Below, piece by piece: positions 55,683-64,000 of a DNA stretch of 64,000 nucleotides. The stretch is from Poseidonocella sedimentorum (lineage in GTDB: Bacteria > Pseudomonadota > Alphaproteobacteria > Rhodobacterales > Rhodobacteraceae). Location of the stretch: the NCBI RefSeq assembly GCF_900116005.1, contig NZ_FOYI01000002.1, forward strand, positions 62,001 through 126,000. Reading direction: 5' to 3'. Position numbers and translations under genes: made by a program. The notes under the pieces are model-generated. The model did not search any database and had not been told where the DNA came from. It saw only the letters and a list, made by a program, of their open reading frames with translations. How positions within the stretch are numbered: position 1 is the first letter of the stretch; each line of letters starts with the position of its first letter.

Positions 55683-56903
55683 ATGACCAAGGTTTCGCCG
55701 CTCGCCCCGGAGTCCTTCCCCGATCTGCCCGAAATCGGCGGCGTGCGCTTCGCCGCCGTCGCCGCGGGGGTGCGCTACGCGGGCCGCGTTGACGTGATGC
55801 TTGCCGAGCTCGCCGAGGGCACGCAGATGGCCGGCGTCTTCACCCGCTCCACCACGCGGGCGGCGCCGGTGCTCGATTGCCAAGCCAAGATCGCGGGGCC
55901 CGCCGAGGGGCGCGCGGCGATCATCGTCAACTCGGGCAACGCCAACGCCTTCACCGGCCGCAACGGGATCGACGCCACCCGCGCGGTCACGTCCGCCGTC
56001 GCCGAAACGCTCGGGATCGCGGAAGCGCGGGTCTTTTCCTCCTCCACCGGTGTGATCGGCGAGCCGCTGCCCCACGGGCGCATCACCGCCAAGCTCGATG
56101 AGCTCAAGGCCGCGCTGGATGGCGCCGCGATTGACCGGGCCGCCCGCGCGATCATGACCACCGACACCTTCCCCAAAGGCGTATCGGCCGAGGTCCCCCT
56201 GCCCGGCGGGACGGTCCGCATCGCCGGGATCGCCAAGGGCTCCGGCATGATCGCGCCCGACATGGCGACGATGCTGGTCTATATCTTCACCGATGCGAAA
56301 ATCGAGCGGCCTGTTCTGCAGTCCATGCTCGACGATCTCGTCGGCCCCACCTTCAACAGCATCACCGTGGACAGCGACACGTCCACTTCCGACGCCCTCC
56401 TGCTCGCCGCCACCGGCGCTTCCGGCGTGGCGGTAAAAGAACCCGAGGGGCTCTTCAAGGAGGCGCTGCGCGGCGTGATGCTCGACCTCGCGCATCAGGT
56501 TGTCCGCGACGGCGAGGGCGCGACCAAATTCGTCGAGGTGCGCGTCACCGGAGCCGACAGCGACGCCGGCGCCAGAACGCACGCCATGGCCATCGCCAAC
56601 TCGCCTCTGATCAAGACCGCCGTCGCCGGCGAAGATCCCAACTGGGGCCGTGTCGTCATGGCGATCGGCAAATCCGGGGCCCCCGCGGATCGCGACAGGC
56701 TCGCGATCTGGTTCGGGGAAACACAGGTCGCCGCCGATGGCTGGGTCCATCCGGAGTACCGCGAGGCCGATGGCGCCACCCACATGAAGGGCCAGGAGAT
56801 CAAGATCCGCGTCGATCTGGGGCTCGGCAATGGCGAGGCGACGGTCTGGACCTGCGATCTCACCCACGGCTACATTTCGATCAACGCGGATTACCGCTCG
56901 TGA
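55683..56903 (+). CDS. argJ: Bifunctional ornithine acetyltransferase/N-acetylglutamate synthase
   Basis: 406 residues. The self-cleavage site is Ala195-Thr196 in GSGMIAPDMATML, where Thr196 becomes the N-terminal nucleophile of the beta chain. NSGNANAFTG and SSTGVIGEPLP are typical of ArgJ. It transfers acetyl from N-acetylornithine to glutamate in arginine synthesis. The stop overlaps the mutT start (GTGA). Confidence 0.96.
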   Translation: MTKVSPLAPESFPDLPEIGGVRFAAVAAGVRYAGRVDVMLAELAEGTQMAGVFTRSTTRAAPVLDCQAKIAGPAEGRAAIIVNSGNANAFTGRNGIDATRAVTSAVAETLGIAEARVFSSSTGVIGEPLPHGRITAKLDELKAALDGAAIDRAARAIMTTDTFPKGVSAEVPLPGGTVRIAGIAKGSGMIAPDMATMLVYIFTDAKIERPVLQSMLDDLVGPTFNSITVDSDTSTSDALLLAATGASGVAVKEPEGLFKEALRGVMLDLAHQVVRDGEGATKFVEVRVTGADSDAGARTHAMAIANSPLIKTAVAGEDPNWGRVVMAIGKSGAPADRDRLAIWFGETQVAADGWVHPEYREADGATHMKGQEIKIRVDLGLGNGEATVWTCDLTHGYISINADYRS

Positions 56904-57298
56904 AAACCGTGCTCGTCTCGGCGGTCGCGCTGATCGACGTGGACGGGCGGGTGCTGCTGGCGCAACGCCCCGAGGGCAAGCCCATGGCCGGGCTCTGGGA
57001 GTTTCCGGGCGGCAAGGTCGAGCCGGGCGAGACCCCCGAGGCGGCTCTGATTCGCGAACTCCACGAAGAACTCGGGATCGATACGTGGCAAAGCTGCCTC
57101 GCGCCGCTGAGCTTTGCCAGCCACAGCTATGAGACCTTTCATTTGCTGATGCCGCTCTTTGCCTGCCGCAGGTGGGAAGGCGCGCCCCGGCCGCGCGAAG
57201 GCCAGGTGTTGAAATGGGTCCGCCCGGCGGATCTGCGCAGCTATCCGATGCCGGCCGCGGACATTCCCCTGATTCCCGTCATACGGGAACTGCTGTAG
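56900..57298 (+). CDS. mutT: MutT-type Nudix pyrophosphohydrolase
   Basis: 132 residues from a GTG overlapping argJ. The Nudix box spans 38-60 with Gly38, Glu44, Arg52-Glu53, Glu56-Glu57 and Gly59 in the required places (GX5EX7REUXEEXGU). LAQRPEGKPMAGLWEFPGGK is MutT-like, so 8-oxo-dGTP clean-up is likely. A short GC hairpin (57299-57316) follows the stop without a T-run. Confidence 0.92.
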   Translation: MKTVLVSAVALIDVDGRVLLAQRPEGKPMAGLWEFPGGKVEPGETPEAALIRELHEELGIDTWQSCLAPLSFASHSYETFHLLMPLFACRRWEGAPRPREGQVLKWVRPADLRSYPMPAADIPLIPVIRELL

Positions 57299-57425
57299 TC
57301 GGCGATAATCCGCCGATCCGCCGCACGCCGTCCAAGATTTCAGCGCAACGCCGGAAATTTAAACTTAACGTGTCAGTAATTTGGCGGAATAGTTACATCA
57401 GTCGAGACAGGGAGGGCGCAGGCTC

Positions 57426-57554
57426 GTGGTAAAGACAATCACACTTGGAAGTTGTGTCTCGGTACAAGGTTTGCTGGTTCGCACGCTGAATAACGGCGAG
57501 ATCGTTATCAAAGTTGGCAAACGCCTCTACACGGGCCTGCCGATTTCGGCATAA
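57426..57554 (+). CDS. 42-residue small protein of unknown function
   Basis: GTG 57426 to TAA 57554 encodes 42 residues, preceded by GGAGGG at 57411-57416 (9-base spacing) and followed after about 35 bases by a strong intrinsic terminator. The product starts MVKTITLGSCVSVQGLLV, includes NNGEIVIKVGKRLYTG and ends PISA: alternating hydrophobic and polar residues read as three beta strands with one Cys. It resembles a conserved short Rhodobacterales protein as I recall it, but I cannot name a family. Flanked by mutT and infB (opposite strand). Confidence 0.65.
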   Translation: MVKTITLGSCVSVQGLLVRTLNNGEIVIKVGKRLYTGLPISA

Positions 57555-57588
57555 CCCAGAGGCGCGAGACACGGCTCAAGATTTTAGG

Positions 57589-57618
57589 AAGGGTGATCCG
57601 ATGGGTCACCCTTTTTTT
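57589..57618 (+). terminator. Intrinsic terminator of the small-protein gene
   Basis: AAGGGTGA (57589-57596) and TCACCCTT (57606-57613) form an 8-base stem with a 9-base loop, followed by a run of seven T (57612-57618). It ends the plus-strand run from the parvulin gene or the small gene alone. Confidence 0.85.
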
Positions 57619-57754
57619 GTTCCCCCACTCAGGACGAAATCGCGGGCTTCCGCCTCTCGCATTGAAAGCAGTGGCGCAGAACCGCGACCCGTTCAGATTT
57701 GGAGATTATCACGTTCTAGGAGTGCAGACCGAGCCCATGGCCCACCCCTACAGC

Positions 57755-57784
57755 AAAAAGGGCGGCCCGGAGGCCACCCTTTTT
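57755..57784. terminator. Bidirectional intrinsic terminator beyond infB
   Basis: AAAAAGGG, one C, GGCC (57755-57767) pairs with GGCC, one A, CCCTTTTT (57772-57784) around CGGA. A and T runs flank both sides, so it can stop transcription both from the plus strand and from infB on the minus strand, whose stop is 29 bases away. Confidence 0.8.
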
Positions 57785-57812
57785 AATCGATAGCGCCGTA
57801 CGTGCGCGCGGA

Positions 57813-60323
57813 TCAGTCCAGATTGCGCTCGACTTCCTGCCGCTCGAAGATCTCGATGACATCGTCGGGGCGAATGTCGTCGTAGTTCTCGAAGGCCATC
57901 CCGCATTCCTGACCCGATTGCACTTCGGCAACCTCGTCCTTGAAGCGCTTGAGCGTCTTGAGCGTACCCTCGTGGATCACCACGTCGTCGCGCAGGAGGC
58001 GCACACCGGCAGAGCGGCGCGCGACGCCTTCGGTCACGAGACAGCCGGCAACCTTGCCAACGCCGGTGACCTTGAAGACTTCCTTGATCTTGGCGTAGCC
58101 GATGAAGGTCTCGCGGATTTCGGCGGAGAGCAGGCCAGAGGCCGCCGCCTTCACATCGTCCACGAGGTCATAGATCACGCTGTAGTAGCGGATCTCGACG
58201 CCCTTCTGGTTGGCCACGTTCCGCGCGGTCGCGTTGGCCCGGACGTTGAAGCCGATGACCGGCGCGCCAGAGGCTTCGGCAAGGCCGATATCCGTCTCGG
58301 TGATGGCGCCGACGCCCGAGTGCAGCACGCGCACGCGCACCTCCTCGTTGCCGATCTTCTCCATCGCCTGGATGATCGCCTCGGCAGAGCCCTGCACGTC
58401 GGCCTTGACCAGAATGGGCAGCTCCTTGACGTTCTCGTCTTCCTTGGCCTTGGCCAGAAGCTGATCGAGCGTCGTCGCGGCGCCGGCCGCTGCGCGTTTG
58501 TCCTTGGCGGCCTGCTCGCGGTATTCCGCGATCTCGCGCGCCTGCGCCTCGGTCTCGACCACATTGAGCACGTCGCCCGCCTCGGGTGTCCCGTTGAGGC
58601 CAAGCACCTCGACCGGCACCGACGGACCCGCTTCCTTGACCCGGTCGCCCCGGTCGTTGATCAGCGCGCGGACCTTGCCCCACTGCTCGCCGACGACGAA
58701 GATATCGCCTTGGCGCAGCGTGCCTTTCTGCACAAGAACGGTCGCGACGGGGCCGCGGCCCACGTCGAGCTGGGCCTCGATCACGGCGCCTTCGGCGTTG
58801 CGATCGGGGTTGGCCTTGAGCTCGAGGATCTCGGCCTGCAGTGCGATGGCTTCGAGCAGCTCGTCAATGCCCTGACCGGTCATGGCCGAGACTTCAACGT
58901 CCTGCACCTCGCCCGACATCGCCTCGACGACGACCTCGTGCTGTAGCAGATCGGTCCGGACCTTGTCCGGGGTTGCGCCCGGTTTGTCCATCTTGTTGAT
59001 CGCCACGATCATCGGCACGTTCGCCGCCTTGGCGTGATTGATCGCCTCGATGGTCTGCGGCATGACCGCGTCATCGGCGGCGACAACAAGCACGACGATG
59101 TCCGTCACCTGTGCGCCGCGCGAGCGCATCGAGGTGAAGGCCGCGTGGCCCGGCGTGTCGAGGAAGGAGAGCACCGCGCCGCTGTCGGTCTTGACCTGAT
59201 AGGCCCCGATATGCTGGGTGATGCCCCCGGCCTCGCCCGCGACAACCTTGGCGTTGCGGATCTTGTCGAGCAGCGATGTCTTGCCGTGGTCGACGTGGCC
59301 CATGATGGTGATGACCGGCGGGCGAGATTTGAGCTCCTCGTCGCTGTCTTCCTTGGTGTGGATGACATCCTCGACGTCAGCATCGGAGACCCGGGTCACC
59401 TTGTGGCCGAATTCCTCGATGATGAGCTCGGCGGTATCGGCGTCGATGGACTGGTTCTGCGTCGCCATGATGCCGCTGTTCATGAGCGACTTGACCACAT
59501 CGGCCACGCGCTCCGCCATCCGGTTGGCCAGCTCGCCCACGGTGATCGCCTCGGGCAGCTTGACCTCGCGCACGACCTTCTCGCGCTCCTGGCTCCCGCC
59601 CATGGCCTTTTGCCGGGCGCGTTCCTGCTTGCGCTTCATCGCTGCGAGCGATTTCTGCCGGCCGCCTTCGCCACCGGTGAGCGCCTGGTTGAGCGTCAGC
59701 TTGCCGGAGCGGCGGCCACTGTCGCCGCGGCCCTTGGCCGAGCGACCGCGCTCTTCGCGCTCGCGATCGGATTTACGGGGGCCGGGCGCCGGCGCGGGTT
59801 TGTTGCCGGTCGGGCGTGCCGCCGGTGCTTCCTTGGCGGGCGCAGCTTCCTTGGGCGCTTCGGTGGCGCGTTTGGCCGCCTCCGCCGCTTCCTTGGCAGC
59901 GCGCACCTCTTCCTCGGCGCGGTGGCGGGCCTTTTCCTCGGCCTCGCGCTGCTCGCGCTCTTTCTGTTCCTTCTCGGCGCGCAGGCGGTCGCGCTCTTCG
60001 GCGCGCGCCTTCTCGTCGGCCTCGCGCTTGGCCTGATCTTCGGCCTCGCGCGCCTTGGCCGCCTGCAATGCGCGCAGGCGCCGTTCCATCTCCGCGTCGG
60101 TGATCCCGGCAGGACGGTTGGACGGGTTGCTCGCGGGGCTTCGACCACCGGCGCCGGGCGCACCCGGCTTGGCCGCACCCGCTTTCGGCACCACAACGCG
60201 CTTGCGTTTGGTTTCCACCACGACGTTTTTCGTCCGCCCGTGGCTGAAGCTCTGCTTCACATTGCCCGAACGTGGCCCGCCACCGCGGACGCCGAGTGTC
60301 TTTTTGCCGTCGTTATCGCTCAT
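57813..60323 (-). CDS. infB: Translation initiation factor IF-2
   Basis: 836 residues. A long charged Ala/Glu/Arg-rich N-terminal region (about 75-200, probable coiled coil) precedes the IF2 N domain ([19 protein letters not shown], about 256-310), then the GTPase with GHVDHGKTS (342-350), DTPGHAAF and NKMDKP, and the C-terminal initiator-tRNA-binding domain. It delivers fMet-tRNA to the 30S subunit. The ATG overlaps the ylxR stop by four bases. Confidence 0.98.
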   Translation of the reverse strand: MSDNDGKKTLGVRGGGPRSGNVKQSFSHGRTKNVVVETKRKRVVVPKAGAAKPGAPGAGGRSPASNPSNRPAGITDAEMERRLRALQAAKAREAEDQAKREADEKARAEERDRLRAEKEQKEREQREAEEKARHRAEEEVRAAKEAAEAAKRATEAPKEAAPAKEAPAARPTGNKPAPAPGPRKSDREREERGRSAKGRGDSGRRSGKLTLNQALTGGEGGRQKSLAAMKRKQERARQKAMGGSQEREKVVREVKLPEAITVGELANRMAERVADVVKSLMNSGIMATQNQSIDADTAELIIEEFGHKVTRVSDADVEDVIHTKEDSDEELKSRPPVITIMGHVDHGKTSLLDKIRNAKVVAGEAGGITQHIGAYQVKTDSGAVLSFLDTPGHAAFTSMRSRGAQVTDIVVLVVAADDAVMPQTIEAINHAKAANVPMIVAINKMDKPGATPDKVRTDLLQHEVVVEAMSGEVQDVEVSAMTGQGIDELLEAIALQAEILELKANPDRNAEGAVIEAQLDVGRGPVATVLVQKGTLRQGDIFVVGEQWGKVRALINDRGDRVKEAGPSVPVEVLGLNGTPEAGDVLNVVETEAQAREIAEYREQAAKDKRAAAGAATTLDQLLAKAKEDENVKELPILVKADVQGSAEAIIQAMEKIGNEEVRVRVLHSGVGAITETDIGLAEASGAPVIGFNVRANATARNVANQKGVEIRYYSVIYDLVDDVKAAASGLLSAEIRETFIGYAKIKEVFKVTGVGKVAGCLVTEGVARRSAGVRLLRDDVVIHEGTLKTLKRFKDEVAEVQSGQECGMAFENYDDIRPDDVIEIFERQEVERNLD

Positions 60324-60955
60324 ATAGCCGTCTTTTCCTTCCCGGCGGGCGTTTTCCCGCCGTCCAATCCGCGCAAGCCCTTAAGCTTTGCCGCTTCCTC
60401 TACAACACGCGAAGCGAGTCCACCAGACGCAAGCGCGGCATGTATCACAGTTTCACGCCCGAAAGCCAATCCCAGCTCCCCCGAGGTGAGCCAGCCGATG
60501 AAGCGGCCGCCCTGCGGCGTGCTCAGTTTCGACTTGCCCCGCTCCGAGCCGTCACTCGCCTGGAGCAACACGCGGGCCTGCTCTTTACCGAGCCAATCCT
60601 TTACTTTCTCATACCCCGACACCGCGGCGCCGGACTTGCGCGCCATGCTGAGCAAGTCGACCACGCGGCGCGCGAGCTGCGCCTCCACCTCGTCGATCAG
60701 CCCCTCGGGCACGCTCAGCTGCTGCCGCGCGGCGCGGGCAAAGAGCTTCTTCTTGATCGCCGTCTCAAGCGCGGCGCGATCCGCCGAGACCCAGTATCCG
60801 CGCCCCGGCAACTTGCCGAGAATGTCCGGAACCAACAGCCCGTCGGGCGAGGTCACGAACCGGATCAGGCCGGTCGCAGGCTGCACCTCGCCCGTGGCGA
60901 TGCATTTGCGCTCCGGCCCGTCGTCGCGGGTTTTTCTCTGGCCGCCTCGGCTCAT
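60320..60955 (-). CDS. YlxR/L7Ae-type RNA-binding protein
   Basis: 211 residues. The N half (1 to about 90) is a YlxR (DUF448) domain with [21 protein letters not shown] and [17 protein letters not shown]. The C half (about 95-195) resembles an L7Ae/L30e RNA-binding fold ([21 protein letters not shown]). Fusion of the two is common in alphaproteobacteria. It sits between nusA and infB, the usual place, and probably binds rRNA or RNase P RNA. Confidence 0.9.
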   Translation of the reverse strand: MSRGGQRKTRDDGPERKCIATGEVQPATGLIRFVTSPDGLLVPDILGKLPGRGYWVSADRAALETAIKKKLFARAARQQLSVPEGLIDEVEAQLARRVVDLLSMARKSGAAVSGYEKVKDWLGKEQARVLLQASDGSERGKSKLSTPQGGRFIGWLTSGELGLAFGRETVIHAALASGGLASRVVEEAAKLKGLRGLDGGKTPAGKEKTAI

Positions 60956-60969
60956 CGATTCTCCTCGGT

Positions 60970-62598
60970 TCAGGCCTCGGCCTCGACGGCGGCGTCTTCG
61001 CCCTCAAGGTCCTCGCCCTCTTCGGCATCCGCCACGAGATCATCCGGATCGATCCAGCCCAGCAGGACCCGAGCGGTCATCACAAGGTTCTGTGCCTCTT
61101 CGAGCGAGACATCGAACTTTTCCAAAAGGCCATCGTCCTTGATGCGCTCGCCGTTTTCCGTCGTCCAGCCGCCGGCAAGTTCCCAGTCGGCGCAGGTCGC
61201 GAAATCTTCCAGCGTTTTCACGCCGTCTTCGGCCAATGCTTCCACCATTTGGGGAGTGAGCCCGTCGAATTCAACCAGGCTGTCTTCGACACCCAATTCG
61301 CGCGCATGTTCGAGCGCGGCCTTGGCCTGGGCTTCGAGCACGTCGCGGGCGCGGGCCTGCAGCTCGTTGGCGGTGTCCTCGTCGACCCCGTCGATGACGA
61401 TCAGCTCGTCCACCTCGACATAGGCCACCTCTTCGAGCGTGGTGAACCCTTCGGAGACGAGAAGCTGGGCGAAGAACTCGTCGAGATCCAGCGCGGCCAT
61501 GAAGAGGCGGGTGCGCTCTTCGAATTCCTTCTGGCGGCGGGCCGATTCCTCTTCCTCGGTCATGATGTCGATGTCGAGGCCGGTGAGCTGCGACGCAAGG
61601 CGCACGTTCTGGCCGCGGCGGCCGATCGCGAGGCTGAGCTGTTCGTCGGGGACGACCACCTCGATGCGCTCGGCCTCTTCATCAAGCACCACCTTGGAGA
61701 CCTCGGCGGGCTGCAACGCGTTGACGAGGAAGGTCGGCATGTCCTCGTTCCACGGGATGATGTCGATCTTTTCGCCCTGAAGCTCGTTGACCACCGCCTG
61801 AACGCGCGAGCCGCGCATCCCGACGCAGGCCCCGACCGGATCGATGGAATTGTCATAGGAAATCACGGCGATCTTGGCCCGGGAGCCGGGATCGCGGGCC
61901 ACGGCCTTGAGTTCGATGATGCCGTCGTAGATCTCGGGCACTTCCATCTTGAACAGCTCGGCCATGAATTCCGGCGCGGTGCGCGACAGGAAGATCTGGG
62001 GCCCGCGGGCCTCGCGGCGCACGTCCTTGATGTAGCAGCGGATACGGTCGTTCGGGCGATAGCTTTCGCGGCCGATCTTCTCGTTGCGGCGCAGCACGCC
62101 CTCGCCACGGCCGATATCGACGATGACGTTGCCGTATTCCTCGCGCTTGACGACGCCGTTGATGATCGTGCCGGCGCGGTCCTTGAATTCTTCGTACTGA
62201 CGGTCGCGCTCGGCTTCGCGGACCTTCTGCAATATGACCTGCTTGGCCGATTGCGCGGCGATCCGGCCCATGTCCACGGGCGGGATTTCCTCGACATACT
62301 CATCGCCCACGGCCGGGTTTTCGAGGTACTGCCTGGCCTGCTCTACGGTCAGTTCCGCCTGATAGTTCTCAAGCTCTTCATCCTCGACCACGGTGCGCAC
62401 GCGGGTGAATGTCGCGCGGCCGGTCTTGCGGTCGATGGTCACGCGGATGTCCATCTCCGAGCCGTAGCGGCTCTTGGCGGCGCGGGCGAGGCTCTCTTCC
62501 ATCGCCTCCACCACGAGGCCCGGGTCGATCATCTTTTCGCGCGCCACGGCCTCCGCGGTCTGCAAAAGCTCAAGCTGGTTGGCGGATGTGATTGCCAT
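60970..62598 (-). CDS. nusA: Transcription termination/antitermination factor NusA
   Basis: 542 residues from the ATG at 62598. The N-terminal polymerase-binding domain ([17 protein letters not shown]) is followed by the S1 domain (about 132-200), KH domains ([22 protein letters not shown]-type and [15 protein letters not shown]) and two C-terminal acidic helix-hairpin repeats (about 370-520). It controls pausing and termination. It may also act on its own operon via the hairpin before rimP. Confidence 0.97.
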   Translation of the reverse strand: MAITSANQLELLQTAEAVAREKMIDPGLVVEAMEESLARAAKSRYGSEMDIRVTIDRKTGRATFTRVRTVVEDEELENYQAELTVEQARQYLENPAVGDEYVEEIPPVDMGRIAAQSAKQVILQKVREAERDRQYEEFKDRAGTIINGVVKREEYGNVIVDIGRGEGVLRRNEKIGRESYRPNDRIRCYIKDVRREARGPQIFLSRTAPEFMAELFKMEVPEIYDGIIELKAVARDPGSRAKIAVISYDNSIDPVGACVGMRGSRVQAVVNELQGEKIDIIPWNEDMPTFLVNALQPAEVSKVVLDEEAERIEVVVPDEQLSLAIGRRGQNVRLASQLTGLDIDIMTEEEESARRQKEFEERTRLFMAALDLDEFFAQLLVSEGFTTLEEVAYVEVDELIVIDGVDEDTANELQARARDVLEAQAKAALEHARELGVEDSLVEFDGLTPQMVEALAEDGVKTLEDFATCADWELAGGWTTENGERIKDDGLLEKFDVSLEEAQNLVMTARVLLGWIDPDDLVADAEEGEDLEGEDAAVEAEA

Positions 62599-62602
62599 GT
62601 AC

Positions 62603-63178
62603 TCAGTCCTCCTGGCCATCAAGGATGGTGTCGATCTCATCAAACTGGCTTTCATCCACGGCGCCTGCGTCCTTGCGGCTGCGCAGCACATCGCGGATGA
62701 GCTCATCTGTCAGGACCAGCTTGGCATCCGCCAGCCAGTCGAATTGCAGCCCGATCGTGCCCTCTTCGATCTCGATCAGGACCTCGCCGCCCTCGGTGCC
62801 GGCGAGCGCGCCCTTGAAGCGGCGGCGGCCGTCGATCAGCTCCTGGGTCTCGATCTTGGCCTCGTAGCCCTGCCAGCTGTCGAAATCCTTCAGCCGGGTC
62901 AGCGGCCGGTCGATTCCGGGCGAGGAGACTTCGAGCGTATAGGCGTCGATGATCGGATCCTCCACGTCGAGCACGGCGCTCACCGCGGTGGAAATCTCGG
63001 CGCAGTCATCGACCTCGATCCCGCCCTCGGGTTTTTCGGCCATGATCTGCAAGATCGGCGCCTTGCCGCCCATGAGGCGCACACGCACAAGCTCGAACCC
63101 CATGTCCTCGACAACGGGGGCGATGATTTCCGCGACTCGGCGGTCAATGGCGGCTCTGGCGATCAGGTCATTGCTCAT
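62603..63178 (-). CDS. rimP: Ribosome maturation factor RimP
   Basis: 191 residues from the ATG at 63178. The N-terminal domain with [34 protein letters not shown] and [20 protein letters not shown] is diagnostic, followed by a C-terminal SH3-like domain. It helps assemble the 30S subunit. It is first in the rimP-nusA-ylxR-infB operon, with nusA 4 bases behind. Confidence 0.96.
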   Translation of the reverse strand: MSNDLIARAAIDRRVAEIIAPVVEDMGFELVRVRLMGGKAPILQIMAEKPEGGIEVDDCAEISTAVSAVLDVEDPIIDAYTLEVSSPGIDRPLTRLKDFDSWQGYEAKIETQELIDGRRRFKGALAGTEGGEVLIEIEEGTIGLQFDWLADAKLVLTDELIRDVLRSRKDAGAVDESQFDEIDTILDGQED

Positions 63179-63194
63179 CGGATCATCCAAACAC

Positions 63195-63217
63195 AAAAAA
63201 ACGGGCCCGCGGCCCGT
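63195..63217 (-). terminator. Terminator-like attenuator just upstream of rimP
   Basis: On the minus strand ACGGGCC pairs with GGCCCGT around a 3-base loop (63201-63217), directly followed by seven T (63201-63195). This is a textbook intrinsic terminator only 16 bases before the rimP start, inside the operon leader. Readthrough or antitermination, perhaps by NusA itself, would set expression of the whole operon. Confidence 0.75.
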
Positions 63218-63272
63218 CGATATTTCCCGGTGGAACGTTCTGCCCGGAGGCCAACGCGCCGCTGTTGAGCCG

Positions 63273-63301
63273 CATATAGGCCCATGGCCGCCGATCCGCA
63301 A
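63273..63301 (-). promoter_or_regulatory. Predicted sigma-70-type promoter of the rimP-nusA-infB operon
   Basis: TTGCGG (63301-63296), a 17-base spacer and TATATG (63278-63273) on the minus strand. The start of transcription would be near 63266, giving a leader of about 90 bases that includes the attenuator hairpin. Confidence 0.5.
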
Positions 63302-63373
63302 CCCAAAATCAAACCCATGGGGCGCGCACAGCCAGCGGCGCGATCCCCGGCAAGCCCCGGGGGCAGCTGTATT

Positions 63374-63400
63374 ATAGCCTTTTCCTATAACAAAATATAG
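63374..63400 (+). promoter_or_regulatory. Partial OxyR-type site upstream of katG
   Basis: ATAG (63374-63377), 7 bases, CTAT (63385-63388), 8 bases, ATAG (63397-63400) resemble three of the four half-sites of an OxyR operator (ATAG-N7-CTAT repeated, normally N7 in the centre). The fourth half-site is degenerate. It lies in an A/T-rich island within the 326-base divergent region between rimP and katG, about 105 bases before the katG ATG. Confidence 0.4.
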
Positions 63401-63480
63401 AAAACAGAATTTTACCTTATGGCTACTCCCTGATAGCCGCAGATCTGACGGCGCGGACACCTCGCTTTCAGCCACGATAA

Positions 63481-64000
<520 letters not shown>

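Noticed and set aside
57299-57425. tRNA gene near infB
   Set aside because: No cloverleaf or T-loop sequence can be drawn in this region.
57593-57793. 66-codon plus-strand frame after the 42-codon gene
   Set aside because: Its GTG start is inside a terminator stem and its end inside a second terminator. No ribosome site.

Overview
The window comes from a high-GC alphaproteobacterium, most likely a marine Rhodobacterales (Roseobacter-group) species. The evidence is the codon bias, the gene content (XoxF-type methanol dehydrogenase next to glutathione-dependent formaldehyde oxidation genes), the lptC-lptA-lptB-hpf-ptsN order, and a rimP-nusA-ylxR-infB operon. Genes are packed tightly, with many ATGA/GTGA/TTGA start-stop overlaps. 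I see no rRNA, tRNA, CRISPR array, insertion sequence or phage gene. The first gene (minus strand) and the last gene (katG, plus strand) run off the window.

The centre of interest is about 24 kb (roughly 5.1-29.0 kb) devoted to PQQ- and probably lanthanide-dependent methanol oxidation. Its core, on the minus strand, is adhC (formaldehyde-glutathione dehydrogenase), fghA, xoxF (with the lanthanide-diagnostic Asp), a pseudoazurin-like blue copper gene where the cytochrome gene xoxG would be expected, xoxJ, and a Cys/Trp-motif rhodanese-like gene. To its left lies a PQQ-alcohol-dehydrogenase-type ABC system related to Lut/Ped lanthanide-uptake systems: a binding protein, a YVTN propeller, an ATPase and a permease. 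A second, NMT1/Tau-like ABC importer is interlocked with it. Next to both sit a small acidic PepSY-like exported protein and an exported protein of unknown function. Around the core are two SoxYZ-like fused carriers, a SoxH-like metallohydrolase, a second propeller, a START/SRPBCC protein, a DUF3280 protein and three unrecognised exported proteins. To the right is a regulatory cassette of hybrid histidine kinase, FIST-domain sensor and LuxR response regulator, resembling the NosP/NahK (ErcS')/ErbR genes near PQQ-ethanol oxidation in Pseudomonas aeruginosa.

The left edge (0-5 kb) holds a membrane-anchored alpha/beta hydrolase, a D-2-hydroxyacid dehydrogenase, an SH3 protein, an FAD oxidoreductase and the bfd-bfr iron-storage pair. 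From 29.2 to 34.6 kb come a 2H-phosphoesterase-like protein, a small membrane protein, an RNase D-type exonuclease, LptC/A/B, the ribosome hibernation factor and PtsN. From 34.6 to 45 kb there is a surface-polysaccharide block: a two-domain sulfotransferase, four glycosyltransferases, GalE, GalU, the PAP phosphatase CysQ and an orphan polysaccharide-export permease. CysQ and the sulfotransferase together suggest a sulfated glycan.

From 45 kb onward the content is largely housekeeping: SH3 protein, AlkB, dnaK-dnaJ behind a plausible heat-shock promoter, radC, a binding-protein/OmpA fusion, secA, a parvulin, argJ, mutT, a 42-codon small gene, then infB-ylxR-nusA-rimP read leftward from a promoter with an intrinsic-terminator-like attenuator just before rimP. 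This is divergent from katG, which has a partial OxyR-type site upstream.
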